A DNA stretch of 64,000 bases from the NCBI GenBank assembly GCA_032821775.1, contig JAVLRN010000004.1, positions 1,488,001-1,552,000 of the forward strand, written 5' to 3'. A program made the translations under genes and the position numbers. The first letter of the stretch is position 1; every line of letters begins with the position of its first letter. Of the stretch, positions 11,801-24,830 are shown piece after piece. Source of the stretch: Sanguinoderma infundibulare. Its lineage: Eukaryota; Basidiomycota; Agaricomycetes; Polyporales; Polyporaceae. Below the pieces are notes generated by a model. That model saw nothing but the letters and a program-made list of their open reading frames with translations. It was not told the origin of the DNA and ran no database searches.

Positions 11801-14800
11801 TGGTTGTCGATGTCAAGTTAGGAAATCGGTCCCCAATAGCCGGTCCGAACACAAAATATGGGAGAAGGAAATGAAACGAACCAAGTTTAAAATTTCCACA
11901 GAACAGTTGAAAGGCACTTGCCAATGACCGGAAGACTTTGACTCGGATAAGTATTCGGTGCGATCAACGACGCCTTCTCGCCGCCCAAACGATGATGAGG
12001 TGGCAAGTTGGCCAGCCACTGGGCCGTTCAATGTAGCTCGGATTGGTAGAATGACGCAGAACGAGATTAGATACACAGTATAGCGTTGGATGCGAGTTCG
12101 GGGTAGGGGGTGGAGTGATACCGACCGCCGAGCGACGCGAAGTTTGGCGGGGATCAAGATAAGCGCCCCCGGAACGTGGTGAGCGTCCAACTTACAACTT
12201 GTCCCAAATGACCAGCAAGAACCTTAGGCTTAACATAGATATAAAACGCGTGGGTTAACCACCGCTCTGCTGCACGGCAAACAAACATACTTCAGCGTCA
12301 CCGGGCACTGGAAGTATCACCTTCTACTCTCAGCGGTTCGTGCTCGTTCATCTGAACTGGGTTCCACACTGAGTGCTCAGATGCCCACGTAGGTTATGCC
12401 CAGCAATTTGGCCCGGCCGCACGTTCTGACCAAGATACTATGTGTACGTAAGATTGCTTGGTCGTGGATCAAGTCATGGCGGCAGAGACTCAATCCTCGT
12501 TCATGACATCCATGTCAACGTGTGGGTTAGCCCAGATGCCACGGCCGGTAGGCCACAATGCGGGGGGAAACGGGCGGTACACCATGGGAGCGGCCAAGCG
12601 TCACGGAGGCGTCAAGGAAGGAAACGCGTCTCGAACGGTGTACGACTGATGGAGATCTGATCCAATCGTGCGACAAGCCCCTCTCACCGAGAGTCGGACT
12701 GTTGGCAAAAGCAAGTAATCATTTGGCATCGCATGTGTTCAAAATGTCAGACGATCTGCCAGTGAGCCATGGTCCGTCCGCAGTGTAGTTGACCACCCAT
12801 TTAGAGGAAAAGGTTAGGATGAGCCATGCTATGGCCAAGGCCCATGGTGCTCATCATCGGTTTACGGCCTATGATACGGTCAAAACGGCTGCGTCGGTAG
12901 TGCTGGAGGGCGTGAGGAAGAGGCTTACCACCTCTTTTGCTCATATGCTGTCCCGTGGAAACACAACGGTGCAGCGACTGCCCATCAACGAAAAGAACAT
13001 ACACCTGGATGCCGTACGGCGTGATGGAAAACGAACAAGTTGACGAACCCACGCCCGTGCCGAGCGAGCCGCCCTGAGCAGAACCATCTGTTGGCCTCGG
13101 TCAAAGATGCATGCGATTGCATAAACCCACATGGTACTGCCTCAAGCTTGTGCTCTGAGGACCCGTGCAACTCTGCGTGATGTCTGCCGAGCTGCCAATA
13201 TTTGCGATACTAAATGTTGGCGGCAATTTCGCGTTTGGGTCCAGGATGAGGAGCATACTCCGATTGGAGTGCGGCGACCATTCGTTATCGCGAACTTGAA
13301 AATGCCTGAAGCAAGGTGGCCTGGCGCACCAACAGGCGTTGAGAAGATGGTGCGACGAAGCACGACGCAATAGTACGGTGAGAGAACTTGGCTAGCTTGC
13401 CCGTAGCTATCCATTTTCTCCCCAAGGAAGGGCGACGAACTACGTCGCCAGGCGGCCACTTTTCTGGTGTGGACCTTCCTCCGCCCTCGGTCACATCACG
13501 AGGCCAGAGGAAGGTTTACAAGGCTGTGCGGCGCGCGTCGTACGCAGGCGAGACGGGATTTGACTACGATGGGATCAGAAGACGGTTTCGTAGACAAAGT
13601 GTCGCCTGGTTACTCTCGCCGAAGCTCGAATGACATCTTGGAAGGTAGCACGGGTAAACCGGGGTTACGCAGGCAGGACGTTCCTGACATGTTCCACATG
13701 CCACCAGGATCGCATTTTTCTGTACGATGTTCTAACATCTGGCGGTGCAATCGACCAGACAACGTCTACAACTCGCAGCAGCCTGTGCGACGACGCGCGC
13801 TTTCCGTGCGTCCCACAGGCCGTCGCACGGCCCATTGGAGATTCGAGAGCTAGATATCAATTCCTATGAGAGATAGTAATCGTAGATGGGACTGCTGGAT
13901 AAGGGAGCGAGACACAGTGGCAACAGAACATACTAGAGTCCAAAAGAAACATGAAACCACGTACGTCAGGTCCGTTCAAAATCTGAGGAACGGGGGTGCA
14001 AGCCTGTACAGCTGTAAGACCCGTCCGAGTGCCTTGCTAGTCGACGCAACGAAACGAGCCTGCCAATGGCCAATGTCACCGAACCATGGCCTCCTCCCAC
14101 TCGCGGTGATCGGTAAGGCTGACCGGGGAATGAGGGTGCCGCCCCTGCCCTTCCCTGACGGATTGTAATGGCCAAGCTGCCACCGCAAGGCCTGAGAGTC
14201 GAACCAGATGACATGTGAGTAGAAAGAGGACCCTAGGGCCGCTGTCGGAGATGGCAAGCATGACGGAAGAGTACCACGGCCAGCGACCAGTGGCAGGTTA
14301 TCCGACAGTGTTTGACGGTCCGGCCCGAGACGCTCAAAATCGCGAGGAGGTACCACCCAAGGACCGCCTTCGAGTCCTGCGGACGTTGATCCACCGGAGA
14401 GAAAGGGTGCGCGCAGAGATTCAGCTCTTACACATGTAATTCGCCGCCCTCTCCTAGAGCAAGCGCCTCCGATTATTGCAACAACCTGATCCTGCGTCGT
14501 TTGTCTTCCTTCCTCCGATCGCGGAGATGTTGTCCTCATGGCATTCATTGCTCAGCGCTCAGCGACGAAGCATGGATGGCAGTGAAGCTTTGACATTGTC
14601 TGATAATACAATAAGTAGCCATGGAGAAATTACGAATGAAGACGGCCGACGACGGGGAGGACGACGGAAGAGAAGTGGAAAGACAATGTGATGAACATGA
14701 TCGCGCGTCCGATGGACGGTGTCTGGGCAAGGCTTGGCCCCGCCGGGAGCGGCCTCGCCGTCTCCCAGCGCAGCGCGCATGATCATCGTTCCGATGTGCA

Positions 14801-15157
14801 GGGCAACACGCGCCTTATGGGACAGCTTGCAGGCGGTCGTTCTAGCAACTCAGCTAGCTGTTGTTCTGCGCAATGCATCCTGCGCGCGCGATGCGCGGAC
14901 TGTGAGGACCGTAGACACTCAGCACACTTCACGCGCACCCACGCAGGTGGGAGTCCAATAATCCGAGCTTCGGCCTTCCCGAATCGTCCTGTATTCTTCA
15001 ACCCAGCGGCCAAAATACAAACAAGTGCTCATGAAAAAAACATGCAAGGAAAACTATCTAACCTGGATTGCGCAGCAGTGGGAGAGCGGAAGGGAGTGAG
15101 TGAGGCATGGAAGTAGTGACAGCTACTCGAGATGCACGAGCAGAGAGGGGGCGACGC
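11801..15157. other. Gene-poor region
   Basis: About 3.3 kb in which no frame shows a recognisable family, and short open frames on both strands look like chance. The part next to 11.8-12.2 kb may include the missing 5' exon of the HET gene. I see no terminal repeats or clear mobile-element coding sequence. Confidence 0.4.
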
Positions 15158-16783
15158 TCAGTTGCGGAAACGGCGCTGGAGGCGGCCCTTCGCGGCGGCA
15201 GCGGCTTTCGCGCCAGCACCGAAACGACCACCGCGGTTGCCAGCAGCCTTGCGGCCAGTAGTGCTCGTGGCCGTCGCGGAGGCCGTCGCCTGCGTAGCAG
15301 CGCCAGTCGTGGCCGCCGCGAGTGCAACGGTAGCGGTCTTGACTGGAGTTGAGAGTCGTGAGCACGACTCATGATGAGTAAACAAGGAGAGATTGAAACT
15401 CACGCTGGCCGAGGAGGGAGTCGACGTTCGCGGTGTTGAAGGCACCGACGCCGGCGTTACCAGCATTGATGGAAGTTGCGCCAGCAGCCTGAGCAGCGTT
15501 GGCGTCCGCGTTCGCCTTGTCGGTGATCGCAGAGTCGGTGCCGAACGCCCCGGCGTCGATGTCGGTGCTGGAGAGGAGGCCGGTGGCCTGGTTGACGGCA
15601 AGGTTAAGGGCCTTCTTGAGGTCGATGGCTTGCTGCGTGGTCAAGACGGCACCCTTGGCGGCCGCGGTCGAGTTGCCGCCAGTCACCCCGGCGTCATCGT
15701 GGCCGGCGAGACGGTCGACGACGATGTCCATGGCGGTGCCTGTCACGGTCGAGAGCTCGTCGAGGAGCTGGGCGCTGAGGGTCTGGCGTTTCTCGTTAAT
15801 CTGACGCTCGAGAAGGTCACGCTGCTGGACAAGAGGGAGGATCTCGCGCGAGACGTGGTCCATGATACGCTTCTCGAGCATGTCGTTCATCGCCTCGCGG
15901 CGCTCGGCGGTGGTGTAGAAGTGGCGGCCAAGGAGCTGGCGACCGGCCTTGTTCGCCTTCGCCTTCTTGCCCTTGCCAGTGGCGGCCGTAGTTGTCTTGG
16001 CCGTCGAGGTAGTGGCGTCCTCTACCATGACAGATTATCGTCAACAACTGATCCCTCGCGAGGTTGTATGAATACGTACGCGCGACAGCGACACAACCAC
16101 CGAAAGGACCGGCACCGTTGGAGATCGAGGCGCCAACACCACCGTTGTTGAGACGGATGAGACAGGTGTTGCCCGTACCCGTGCAAGTCGTGCCACTGGG
16201 GATCTGAACGGTGATGAACGAGTCGGCGGGACCGTTGCTGCTCCATTGTCAGTGGACCAAGGATGCAGGCCACACACTGAATTGACTCACTGGAGAGCAC
16301 CGTTTACACCAGGAGGCTGGGAGAGGACGTCGATCGTCGCCCAGCTGGCGCCGGTAGCGTCGGTGTTGATCTCAGCGGCGAATGGTCCTCCACCGTCGGC
16401 GTTCACCTGGTGGATACCCATGGTGAGGGTGTTGTTGGCGGGGATCGTGGGCACACCACCGAACGCTTTCGCGACGGTAGCCATCGAGGCCGCGATATCG
16501 ACGGAGCCCGCGAGGAGGGTGGCACCGCATGGGTCTACAGGATGATGAGCTCAAGAAAACGGAAGAATTCGAGGGGGAAATACCCACTAGTAGCAGTGTC
16601 CTTCAACACGGGGGTATCAAGCTGGAATGGCTGCTCGACGGTACCGTTGCGAGGGACCTCGCCGTTGAACGTGACACCAAGGCCGACGGCGCTGATGCCG
16701 TTGGCGCCTTGCACGGCGTTAACGAATGCATGGCCGTAAGCGGAGGAGACCGCGATAGAAAGGAGCGCGAGTTGCTTGAACAT
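15158..16783 (-). CDS. Secreted Egh16-like protein with long C-terminal extension
   Basis: The start at 16783 gives a signal peptide (MFKQLALLSIAVSSAYGHA). An Egh16-like (GEgh16/MAS3-type) domain follows to about residue 190: NGISAVGLGVTFNGEVPRNG, CGATLLAGSVDIAAS, NTLTMGIHQVNADGGGPF, and a Cys pair TTCTGTGNTC before AGPFGGCVAVA. Exons: 16588-16783, 16290 or 16291 to 16534, 16080-16237, 15404-16021, 15158-15342; all phases agree. The family is secreted and was described from appressoria and cereal mildews, and is common in saprotrophic basidiomycetes; its biochemical role is unknown. Here about 270 residues follow the domain: a K/A-rich linker, an amphipathic helical stretch (MNDMLEKRIMDHVSREIL, LLERQINEKRQTL), a Ser/Ala/Asn-rich part and a basic Gly/Ala/Arg tail ending RRFRN. 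Confidence 0.82.
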
Positions 16784-19700
16784 AGCGAAAGTAGCTGGAG
16801 AAAAATGAAGGCGCAGCAAAGGCAAAGACGACACAAGGTCTGGACTAAGGGACGGCCCTGCCGCGAGCGAGGAGAAGAATACGGAAGAGGACGAAAGATG
16901 GACGGGAGGGAGAGGCCAGCTACCAGGACCGGTGGTAGGAAGTTGGGGAAGAGCTCGGGACACTCCAATAGCTTTTATGGACCAAGCCAGAAGCGGAGGA
17001 CGCTGATGGCTGCCTCACGCTGGGCCTTGCTGTTGTGACGACCGGGTCAAGCACGCGTTGGACTGTTTCTGGAAACCCATTTTGGTTGCTTAGTCGCGCC
17101 CGGCAGAACGATAGAGCCAGGCCTAGCCAAGCGGCATGACTAAGTGGTTGTTGAACCGGATGGAAACCGCGCGCACCGTGATGTGTCCTGAGATCAGAGA
17201 GGCCGTCCGCACAGGCGAAGTGCTGTCCACACTGACCGTTTGGGAGACGGGCAACGCGAGCCAGGCTCAGCGGCGATTCCAGTACGGAGGCCGCAGGACG
17301 AGAGCTTGAACTTGGCGGCTTGTCGCTCGGTTGTCAGCACGACACCTACCCGGCCAATGCCGGCCCGGCACGCTGCGGAGGGAAGGAACAGAGCTTGCCC
17401 GCGCTCACGGCCGCCATCTTCCTGTGGGACTCATGAGCTCGTTGCTGCATCTCCAGCATCACCCACTGGGATCCGGGACCGCGTCCGACAACGATGTCCG
17501 TTTCGCGCAGTGTTTCATGGTAATCACCGTTGAAATGCACGCCATCACAATTGCCTCGCCCGATATGGGCGCGTGCAGCAGACACGCGACAAGCATGCAA
17601 ACCCTTTGTCCCGATGACCAGCAGCCACGATGAGTTCTGAATGCGAAAACATGTCCTGCAGGCGGGGGTGAGGTAGTTACTCAGATTTCTCATGACACCG
17701 TCCGAGGAGCCGAGGGCGTCCGCGAGAACATGTAGTACACTCCAACTTATCCCTCGTCTTCTCAACGCCGAGTTCGTCCCTGGAACAAAGATCTATGTAT
17801 CGAACACACGAAACGCGAAGAATGCGCAGCGTGCACAGATTCGGAAGCCCATAAAATACACAGGCACGAATGTGCGCCCAATCAGGGGTCACTTATCTCC
17901 ACCATGCAGGCCGTCCTGGGCACAATCCTAAGTCCTCGACTCGATTGGCCTACAGTCTGAAAACGACAGCCATAAAGCGACAAGCGCATCACGAACTTCA
18001 CGCCTGAGCGATGTGCGGAACTTGTCAGAAACGGTAGCGACTGCGCAAGACAGGCATGAAAAAACCTTCTCTCTGTTCTCCGCGTTCCGCTCCGAGCTGG
18101 CATGTCAGTGTTCCAAAACGTTCCGAAACCCTCCTGAAACGTGGACGGCGTCGGCATGAGATTAACCTGTCGACGCAGCGAGAGAGAACCCCTTCGAAAA
18201 AATGATCAGCCAAGGGTATGGTGTCCCTGCGTGTTTGAGTACCTATACGCTACATACCCATCAATGGAATGCGTGAAAACCCATCTTGAAAGGACTACAG
18301 TGGAATGATGATTGGGGTTGTCGCACGTCCCATGCGTTCCGCAAAACGTCGTCGAGAAATCGATCGAAGTCGTCTGCATCGTGCTCGCGTAAGTCCCTCA
18401 CTTACCTAAAATGCGTCGTACTCCTTGGTGCCAGAATCGCTATAGGCGGTCATCGAAGACCTGTCGAGGATTCAGTCTACATTCGCTGATTCTCGCAAAC
18501 TCAGTGATTTTCGCCGACGGCTCAGGGCCCCGGGTACCCGAGGCTTCCCATTGTAATCAATGCCCTGGCGGCCGCCCCTGCCGAGCGAAGTTGATCCGGC
18601 GGGAGACGGTAAAAGATGGTTGTGTCGTCCGAGTCGTCTAGCTGCGTCCAACTCACCACATGCATGTCCCCTGAGGAGGATGCTGGCAACGCCGTTCCTG
18701 AGCGAGTACTTACGACAGGCCTCGACGGGTGGATGTCTTGGCGGCGAGGAACGTAAGGGGACCTGTCCACATCACTGCAAACCAATCGCGGCGTCGTCGA
18801 CGATCGGAGTGAAAAAGACAGTTTCGTCGGCAAGGAAAGGTGTGGCACGCGCCTTTTAGAACATGTGTTCAGCAGGGTATGATGCCACAGAAGGGGTCGT
18901 GCGGCTACTGCGTGGATGCTTCCTCTGCGCAGTCAGAGCAAGGATGTGGAAATCACCATCAGTTCCCCAGCCGTTCCTCACCAGATTTCGATGATGCGGT
19001 TCCGCGACCGCAGACATTCGTGATGCGGAAGGTGGGCGCGGATGCGACGATGCGGGCTTGGACGAGGCGGGGTTCGAACATGATCTGGCGGGAAAGCTCT
19101 GAGGAAGGCGATGGAATGTGTGAAAGGAAAAGTTGACGCTACCCACAAAATACAGGGAGGTTACCGGTTATGGGTGCCGGTGGGTGATGATTGCACGTCA
19201 CCGCATTCCCATGCGTAGCAGTCGTTACCAACTGCACGGTGCCAAGGTGACAGCTGCCTGCCCTAAACTCAACCGCCGTCGAGGCTCACGACCGCGGAGT
19301 CAACGAGTCGTCCTCCATAACGACATCCTCCCTTCAACTTGTCACATTGTCTGCCAAGACTCAAAACTGCGACCTTGCTTGGTGCATTCTCTCTGCTTGT
19401 GCTATTTGTAGTTGCTGAGGCCTTGATCGATGATTTTCCATTCATTTGTCGTCGTCATTGCCCGTAAATGGCGGGCCGACTGTCGTGAGTCCTCGTTGAT
19501 GCCTGTGACCGCGGAAAGTGCACCATCACGACACGGAGCATAAAGCAAGTATCGAGAAAGATGTATTCGGCGAGGGGAAAACGTTCAACACTCGATTGCA
19601 TCCTCCGATTCGCGGAGAAGAAGTCCGGGGTACAGGTGGGTACCCTCCATTCTACTGCTCTGTTTGGCGAGCCACCATTGGACGTTCAGCTTGGTACAGC

Positions 19701-20952
19701 GGCGTTACCGCTCGGTAAGTCATCCACTACGAGTTTTGCCAGAGCGGGCTCATCTTTCATCAGGCCGTTATCGATCTACGAAAGTTCGATATCCTTACAT
19801 CAAGGTAAGATCGGTATCACATAGGCATGAGGTAGTATTCCTATCTTCCCCGCATCCTAGTGCACCTGGGAGACACAAGCGACTGCCACTCATCTTGCGT
19901 TACCCCTCCCACCCGCCGTCACTCGCCCTGCTTCCATTCCCGTACGCCAGGGCTTGTCCTTTGTGCGAGCTCAAGACATCCTCATCACTGTGGAAGACGA
20001 ACTCAGTGGCCCGTCTGTGCGCTTATTGTCATCCCCCCCGCAAAAGGCCATGCTATCGCGTTAGGAAAGTGGCCGGGCGAATTGTCATGTCTTCGTCTTC
20101 CTAAACTCGTCGCCATCGTTGATGGTGGTATGTGTTGCGATGTACTGTGGTCTCGCGCCCAGCCACCGTGGGTATTATCATAAGGCTGGGCACCAGCCGG
20201 ACCAGTGTACTGTAGGAATGGCAATGTGTATCTATCTGATATACCCGTACGAGTGCTCATTGGCCAACGCTGCCCGCGCGTCGACGGCGATATCCGCTAA
20301 TAACGGGAAACTAGAACGTCGCCACCAGGTCGCCACTTTCCGCACGCAGTAGAGCGAGTGGAGCTCAAAAATCCGGGTGACACTCGGGGTGACATTTGGC
20401 GAGACAAGGTCACTAGCTCGTAGGGGGCTGAAATCATGCGAAACACGAATAGCAGTATGGAATAGAAGGATTCAGAGCCCGGGACGAGAAGCGACCGGGC
20501 TAATCGTACAGATAACAGTCATCGACGTAGCTGGTGAGGGCGACGGAGCATAGGCATATCACGACACAAAGCACAGCCAAAACACAAGAGACAGGGATAG
20601 GAAACGATGCTAAAGAGCCCGTGCAGGTACGCCCTCGCGAGAAGCAGACCCCCAGACTGAGCCCAGAGGCCGGGACCCCGAAGCCGCTTCCGAATGCGAA
20701 GACTCACCCGCCCGTTCCTGGTCCGTCAGCGATATGACAGCCCTCAAAGCGGAATCGGTCGCCAAAACGAGCGGTCAGCGCGCGGGGCTGAGTGCTCGTG
20801 CGGGGCGAACGATTCGAGAGACACCATACTGCTGGTGAGCGCGATCCGGCGGATGCCTGTGGAGAGCGGTGGTTAGAACCGACTTCTGAACGGTGACGGC
20901 TCGGAAAAGCTGGGAGGGACAGGACGCACCGCGAATCACACCCTCGCACATC
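16784..20952. other. Gene-poor region of about 4 kb
   Basis: Includes the promoter of the Egh16-like gene at its left end. Beyond that no domain, splice-consistent coding chain, terminal repeat or tandem array could be recognised on either strand. Composition does not differ strikingly from other intergenic DNA here. Confidence 0.4.
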
Positions 20953-22141
20953 CTAGGTGTCGCGCTTGTCCTTCTTGACGATCTTCTTGACGATCTTGCT
21001 GTTGTCGGGCTTTGGGTTCTTAACGTTCCGCGGCGAGCCGAGGTCGGTGTGCTTGGATTGGTGGTGACGCTTGAGATCGAAGTTGCGGCTAAATGCGCGG
21101 CTGCAAGCAGGCTCTGTGCAACGGAAGGGGCGTAGGCCGAGGTGTACGCTGTTGCAGTGCACCTTCACGTAATGTGTGCGCGAGAACACTGCACAATACA
21201 AGGGTCACAGTCAGAGTAGAGGAAGAGGAGAGCGAAGAGTACACACATTTGGGGCATGCGGGGCAGGGGAAGCGCTTCGTTGTATCTTGCCGCCTCCGAG
21301 TCCTCTTCGGTGGAGTAGCGTCCTTGCTCGCCGAGTCATCGTAGTCGTCGTCATCGTCACCGTCGTCGTCAACCACGCGGGGGCGCTCGGTACGCGTCGG
21401 GCAGATTGGCTTCTTGTCCTCAGCGGCAAGGATGTCCTCGGGGGAGACAATCGAAAGGGAAGGCGAAGTTTGGGCCATGGGGATTAACGTGGACTCGTCC
21501 TTGATCGTCCGCACGTCCATTGCGAGGATTGGGACAACAGCGTTCGCAGCATGGACCATGTGTTGCGACAGCGGTCGCTCCGGCCAATAGGACTGGCCGT
21601 TGTCGTTGTAGCCATCGTTGACGTAGAACATGTACGAAGCCGAGCTGGGAGCCGGGAGGTTGGAAGTGGACGCGGCGTCCGTGTATAGAGTTGGAGGATG
21701 GGAAGATGCGACGTGGTGGTCGACCAGCACGTCTTCAGCCGGGGGGAGTTTAAGCCCTGAGAAAAAATCATTGGCGGGAGAATTGGTAAGGGTACTGGCG
21801 GAGATGGTGGAGAGAGGGGAGTGGATTGTGCCTTCGCAGTACGACAGGCTGTTGGTGAAGGGGTCAGGAGCAGACCCAGGCGCAAATGTGTTGAACACCG
21901 GTCGCCAGTTGATAGTCATATCGGGCTGATAAATCAGCTGTCTTTGGCTGATGAGGTCGAGGTCGCGACTGAGCAAGTCGATGACTCGATCAAAAAATTC
22001 GACCGACCTCAACGCGTCCTCCGGGCTCTGTAGAGCTTGGCCGGACGCATAAGGGCTCCCAAGCACGCCCACCCAGTGGAAGAAGGGGATGGACACCTCG
22101 GGGTGTTGCTTGTAGTACGCCTCGCGGTCACGATTGTTCAT
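20953..22141 (-). CDS. C2H2 zinc-finger transcription factor
   Basis: Probable nuclear DNA-binding regulator. Exon 1 (22141-21247) encodes a Pro/Ser/Thr-rich, low-complexity N-terminal region, an acidic D-rich tract (residues about 285-300, codons for DDDGDDDDDYDD) and a basic run KRTRRRQ. Exon 2 (21188-20953) completes two C2H2 fingers: CPAC...HYVKVHCNSVH and CTEPAC...FDLKRHHQSKH. The first finger is split by the intron 21189-21246 and reads CPACPKLFSRTHYVKVH after splicing. A lysine-rich tail ends KKDKRDT. The frame is open upstream to 22291 and a GTAAGT donor lies in it, so a 5' coding exon or 5'-UTR intron is possible; 22141 (MNNRDREAYY) is the conservative start. Confidence 0.82.
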
Positions 22142-23186
22142 GATGGTAGGCGGAGAATACGTATCGGTATCGGAGAACGTTGACTGAGACTGGTCCTGAT
22201 CGCGGCGGTATGAGACAGAGAGAGTTGGGGGATGAGGCGTCGAGTGTGAGTACTTACTATCTGCTCCAAGCACCGCCTGATGCTGCAGCAAGTAACTTCT
22301 CTGCTTCTTCCGTGCTATGGATTCGGCGCTAGGGCTCTCTCGAGGTTAGTCCTGGGAGGGTTTGTGAATATTTCGAGTGTAGAAGTCTTTTGGCACAAGC
22401 CGGGCTGCACATCACCAGAGGAACGTATACATAGGCAAGTCTGCGCGATATAAGCCCGGCGGTCGTCGGCTCTGTATCGCTGGCAGAATGAACATGAGTA
22501 GTTTAGTTAAGAGTGACGAGCGGCAGCACAGACGATGAGGACCTGCGCACTCGACGTCGCAGGAACTGAGCGACCGCGTACGCTATGTAAAGGGCCGGCT
22601 GTGCTCGCAGTAGCTGGTGCGGGCGACCGCGAAGAGACCGCAGAGAGACCGTGAAGGCCACGTTCATGACCTTCGGATCCATGCAAGCTCTGCCCTATGC
22701 AGACCGCCTCGTTGCGTCCCACCGGCCTTGTCCGCGCGCGCACGACATGACTGTGACATGCATCTCCGCAGCGATCTGCAATACTGTACATGGTAAGGCT
22801 GGGTGTACGTACGCATGACATTGATCCACAGCTTACGAACAGTGGCAGCAATGGAAAGAGCTGCTCCAGTGGTCCATCGCGCCCGAGGACGCTCCGCGGC
22901 TCGTTCCGCGAGAAAACAGCTTCGTCGTAGCCCTCTTGCAAACGTATAAGGAACACCGCCGTCCACGGTTGCGCGCAACGCGATGACGACCATACACACC
23001 AATGTTCGCCGAAAGAGCATCATTGGACGAGGGACGGGTCGACAGGCGTTCGTGAGTATACTGGATGATGTATTGAAATGGACCTGAGAATGTCGATGAG
23101 AGGGACTGTAGAGAGCGGAATGGGTCAGAAACATAGCATGCTTCGATAGCGGCGGATAACTGGATCTCACTGCTCATCGTGCTGCC
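22142..23186. other. Intergenic region with a possible unassigned exon
   Basis: Promoter side of the C2H2 gene, then a stretch where plus-strand bases about 22836-22985 read as a plausible exon (AYEQWQQWKELLQWSI...) after a CAG acceptor. I cannot link it to upstream exons or a family, so it is not called as a gene. Confidence 0.25.
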
Positions 23187-24109
23187 TCAGCACCATCCGT
23201 CCACCGCAATGTCGATTGTTGTCGGCAGCTCCTTCCAGAATGTCTTCTGCGCCTCCTTCCCTCGCGCCATCGCCAGAGAGGCGCAGCGCGAGCACAGCGA
23301 AACCGCCCAGATCTCATACATGCGGAACGGGTCCCGGCTCGTCACAATATCCGAATAGCCGTACAGGAGCACGAGTGCCGTTTGAAAGCCAGTTCGGCAA
23401 GCATCGGCGGTCGTGTAAGCACCAGAAACACTCGGCTGTTAGGCCTCCACGTAGGTCGAGAGCGAGAGCGCGGCGATTCCGCACTTCGCCTTCAGTAGGC
23501 GCTTGAGGTCTTCGCGCGCGAGCTCCTTGTGAGTGCCGTTTGCGCGGTCGAAGCAGTCGAAGACGCGCTCCTCGAGGGTGTGGCAGTGGAGGAAAGCGGT
23601 GGGAAGGATGGAGGTCTCGTCTGTGAGGCGCGCGAGGTTGAGGACGCCAACAGCGCAAGCGTGGCTGAAACCCGCAAGGATGTCCTGTTCGTACTCGTCA
23701 GACTCCCAGTACTTCTGCCAGTCTTCCAAGTCTGCGCTATAGTAGTCCTTGAGGTACGCGATGGCGTGTCCCTTGATCTTTTCCATCTGGTACTTGTGCC
23801 CGAGGCATATGCATGTGGAAATGCAATCAAACGACGGATTATCGGGAGAGAACGGACTGATGCACAATATCAACGACGAAAGAATGGATAGTTTGCTGAG
23901 GAACGCACCCGAGATCTCCTTGCAGCATCAATATCCGCAGGGAGAATATGTCCCAGAAGACGAGGGAGCGTCGCGCTAGAACGCCCTGGTAGACACGAAA
24001 CTCCACATCGCGCGTGACTAGAATGATGGTGCCATCCTCGTACCAGAACTCCTCGTCTCGTTCTCTATCTCCCATCACAACAGTTGTGAGATCAGGAGCG
24101 TTGTCAGGC
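23187..24109 (-). pseudogene. BTB/POZ family copy A, decayed
   Basis: The first exon carries the family BTB start (RDEEFWYEDGTIILV, then RDVEFRVYQGVLARRSLVF). It then jumps from the FSL position almost to the exon end (GDLG), so the middle of the BTB fold (the usual PQP...CPVVHLSDSPEDLRHVLRVY part) is missing. The intron GTGCGTT...CATCAG (about 23856-23906) splices in frame to exon 2 with FDCISTCICLGHKYQMEK, VGVLNLARLTDETS and a GTHKEL block. An in-frame TAA at 23439-23441 interrupts exon 2. The frame is otherwise open to the normal C-terminus with LCSRC and FWKELPTTIDIAVDGW. Two independent lesions argue for a pseudogene. Confidence 0.75.
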
Positions 24110-24179
24110 ATAGAAAAGTCATGCGATGAAGAGGATGGAGACTTGGAGGGAGACGATACGATGCCGGCAAGGCGGAAAA

Positions 24180-24830
24180 TCACAGGCGCTGATGCCACGT
24201 GGGAGGATCCCTGCGTGGCTCGCACGTGCACCATGCAGGGTTCCTCCCATCTATGGCCAGAAAATGAGCGCACGTACAGGCCTTCAGCATGGTGCGGGAA
24301 TACCTGGGGATCTCATCCACGTCAGCATTGACCATTCGAATCATATCCTCCCAGAAACATGGCTGAGCCGCTTTCCCCACCGCATAGCCAAATCTGCGCA
24401 GCGCGAGCGAAGCGACATGGGCCGCAGTTCGAACAGGCGGAGAACGGGCCCACCTCCGTCACGGTGTCACACCATTGGCCTAGGAGCACATGCGCATCGT
24501 GAAAGCCCTTCAGATGGCACGCGTCCGTGGTGTTATAGTCCTCGGAGACAGCAGCCTGGTACGTGCATGCAAAGATGACCATCCTGCCCCCAAGAACTCT
24601 GCCCGCCGGAGGTCGACGGGCGCGAGCTCCTCGTGGGTGCCGTCGGCGCGGTCAAATCCATCTAGGATCCGCTCCTCGACGGCGCAGCAGTGGAGGATCG
24701 GTTTGGAGAGGAGCGTGGACCCGCCGGTCAGGCGCGCGATACCGATGGCGTGCGCGTGCTTGAGGCCGCTCAGGATGTGGTGCTTGTACTAGAAGTCGGT
24801 GAGGTCCCAATGGGCCTGTCGGACTCTGAC
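24180..24830 (-). pseudogene. BTB/POZ family copy B, exon-2 relic
   Basis: Only the second-exon part is recognisable: ILSGLKHAHAIGIARLTGG, HCCAVEERILDGFDRADGTHEEL and a degraded C-terminal CSNCGPC-like region, then FWEDMIRMVNADVDEIP in another frame. No BTB-core exon is found upstream. Stops and frame changes occur throughout, for example a TAG in QAHWDLTDF-stop. It is closest in sequence to copy C. Confidence 0.6.

Noticed and set aside
15393..16151. Plus-strand frame of 252 codons opposite the Egh16-like gene
   Set aside because: Antisense of a well-supported spliced gene; composition is the mirror of the Ala/Thr-rich sense protein.
19060..19100. tRNA-like GGTTCGAA loop sequence
   Set aside because: No matching acceptor, D or anticodon stems can be folded around it.
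22836..22985. Plus-strand exon-like segment AYEQWQQWKELLQWSI
   Set aside because: It looks coding, but no upstream exon in phase, no start and no family match could be made, so it is left as a note only.
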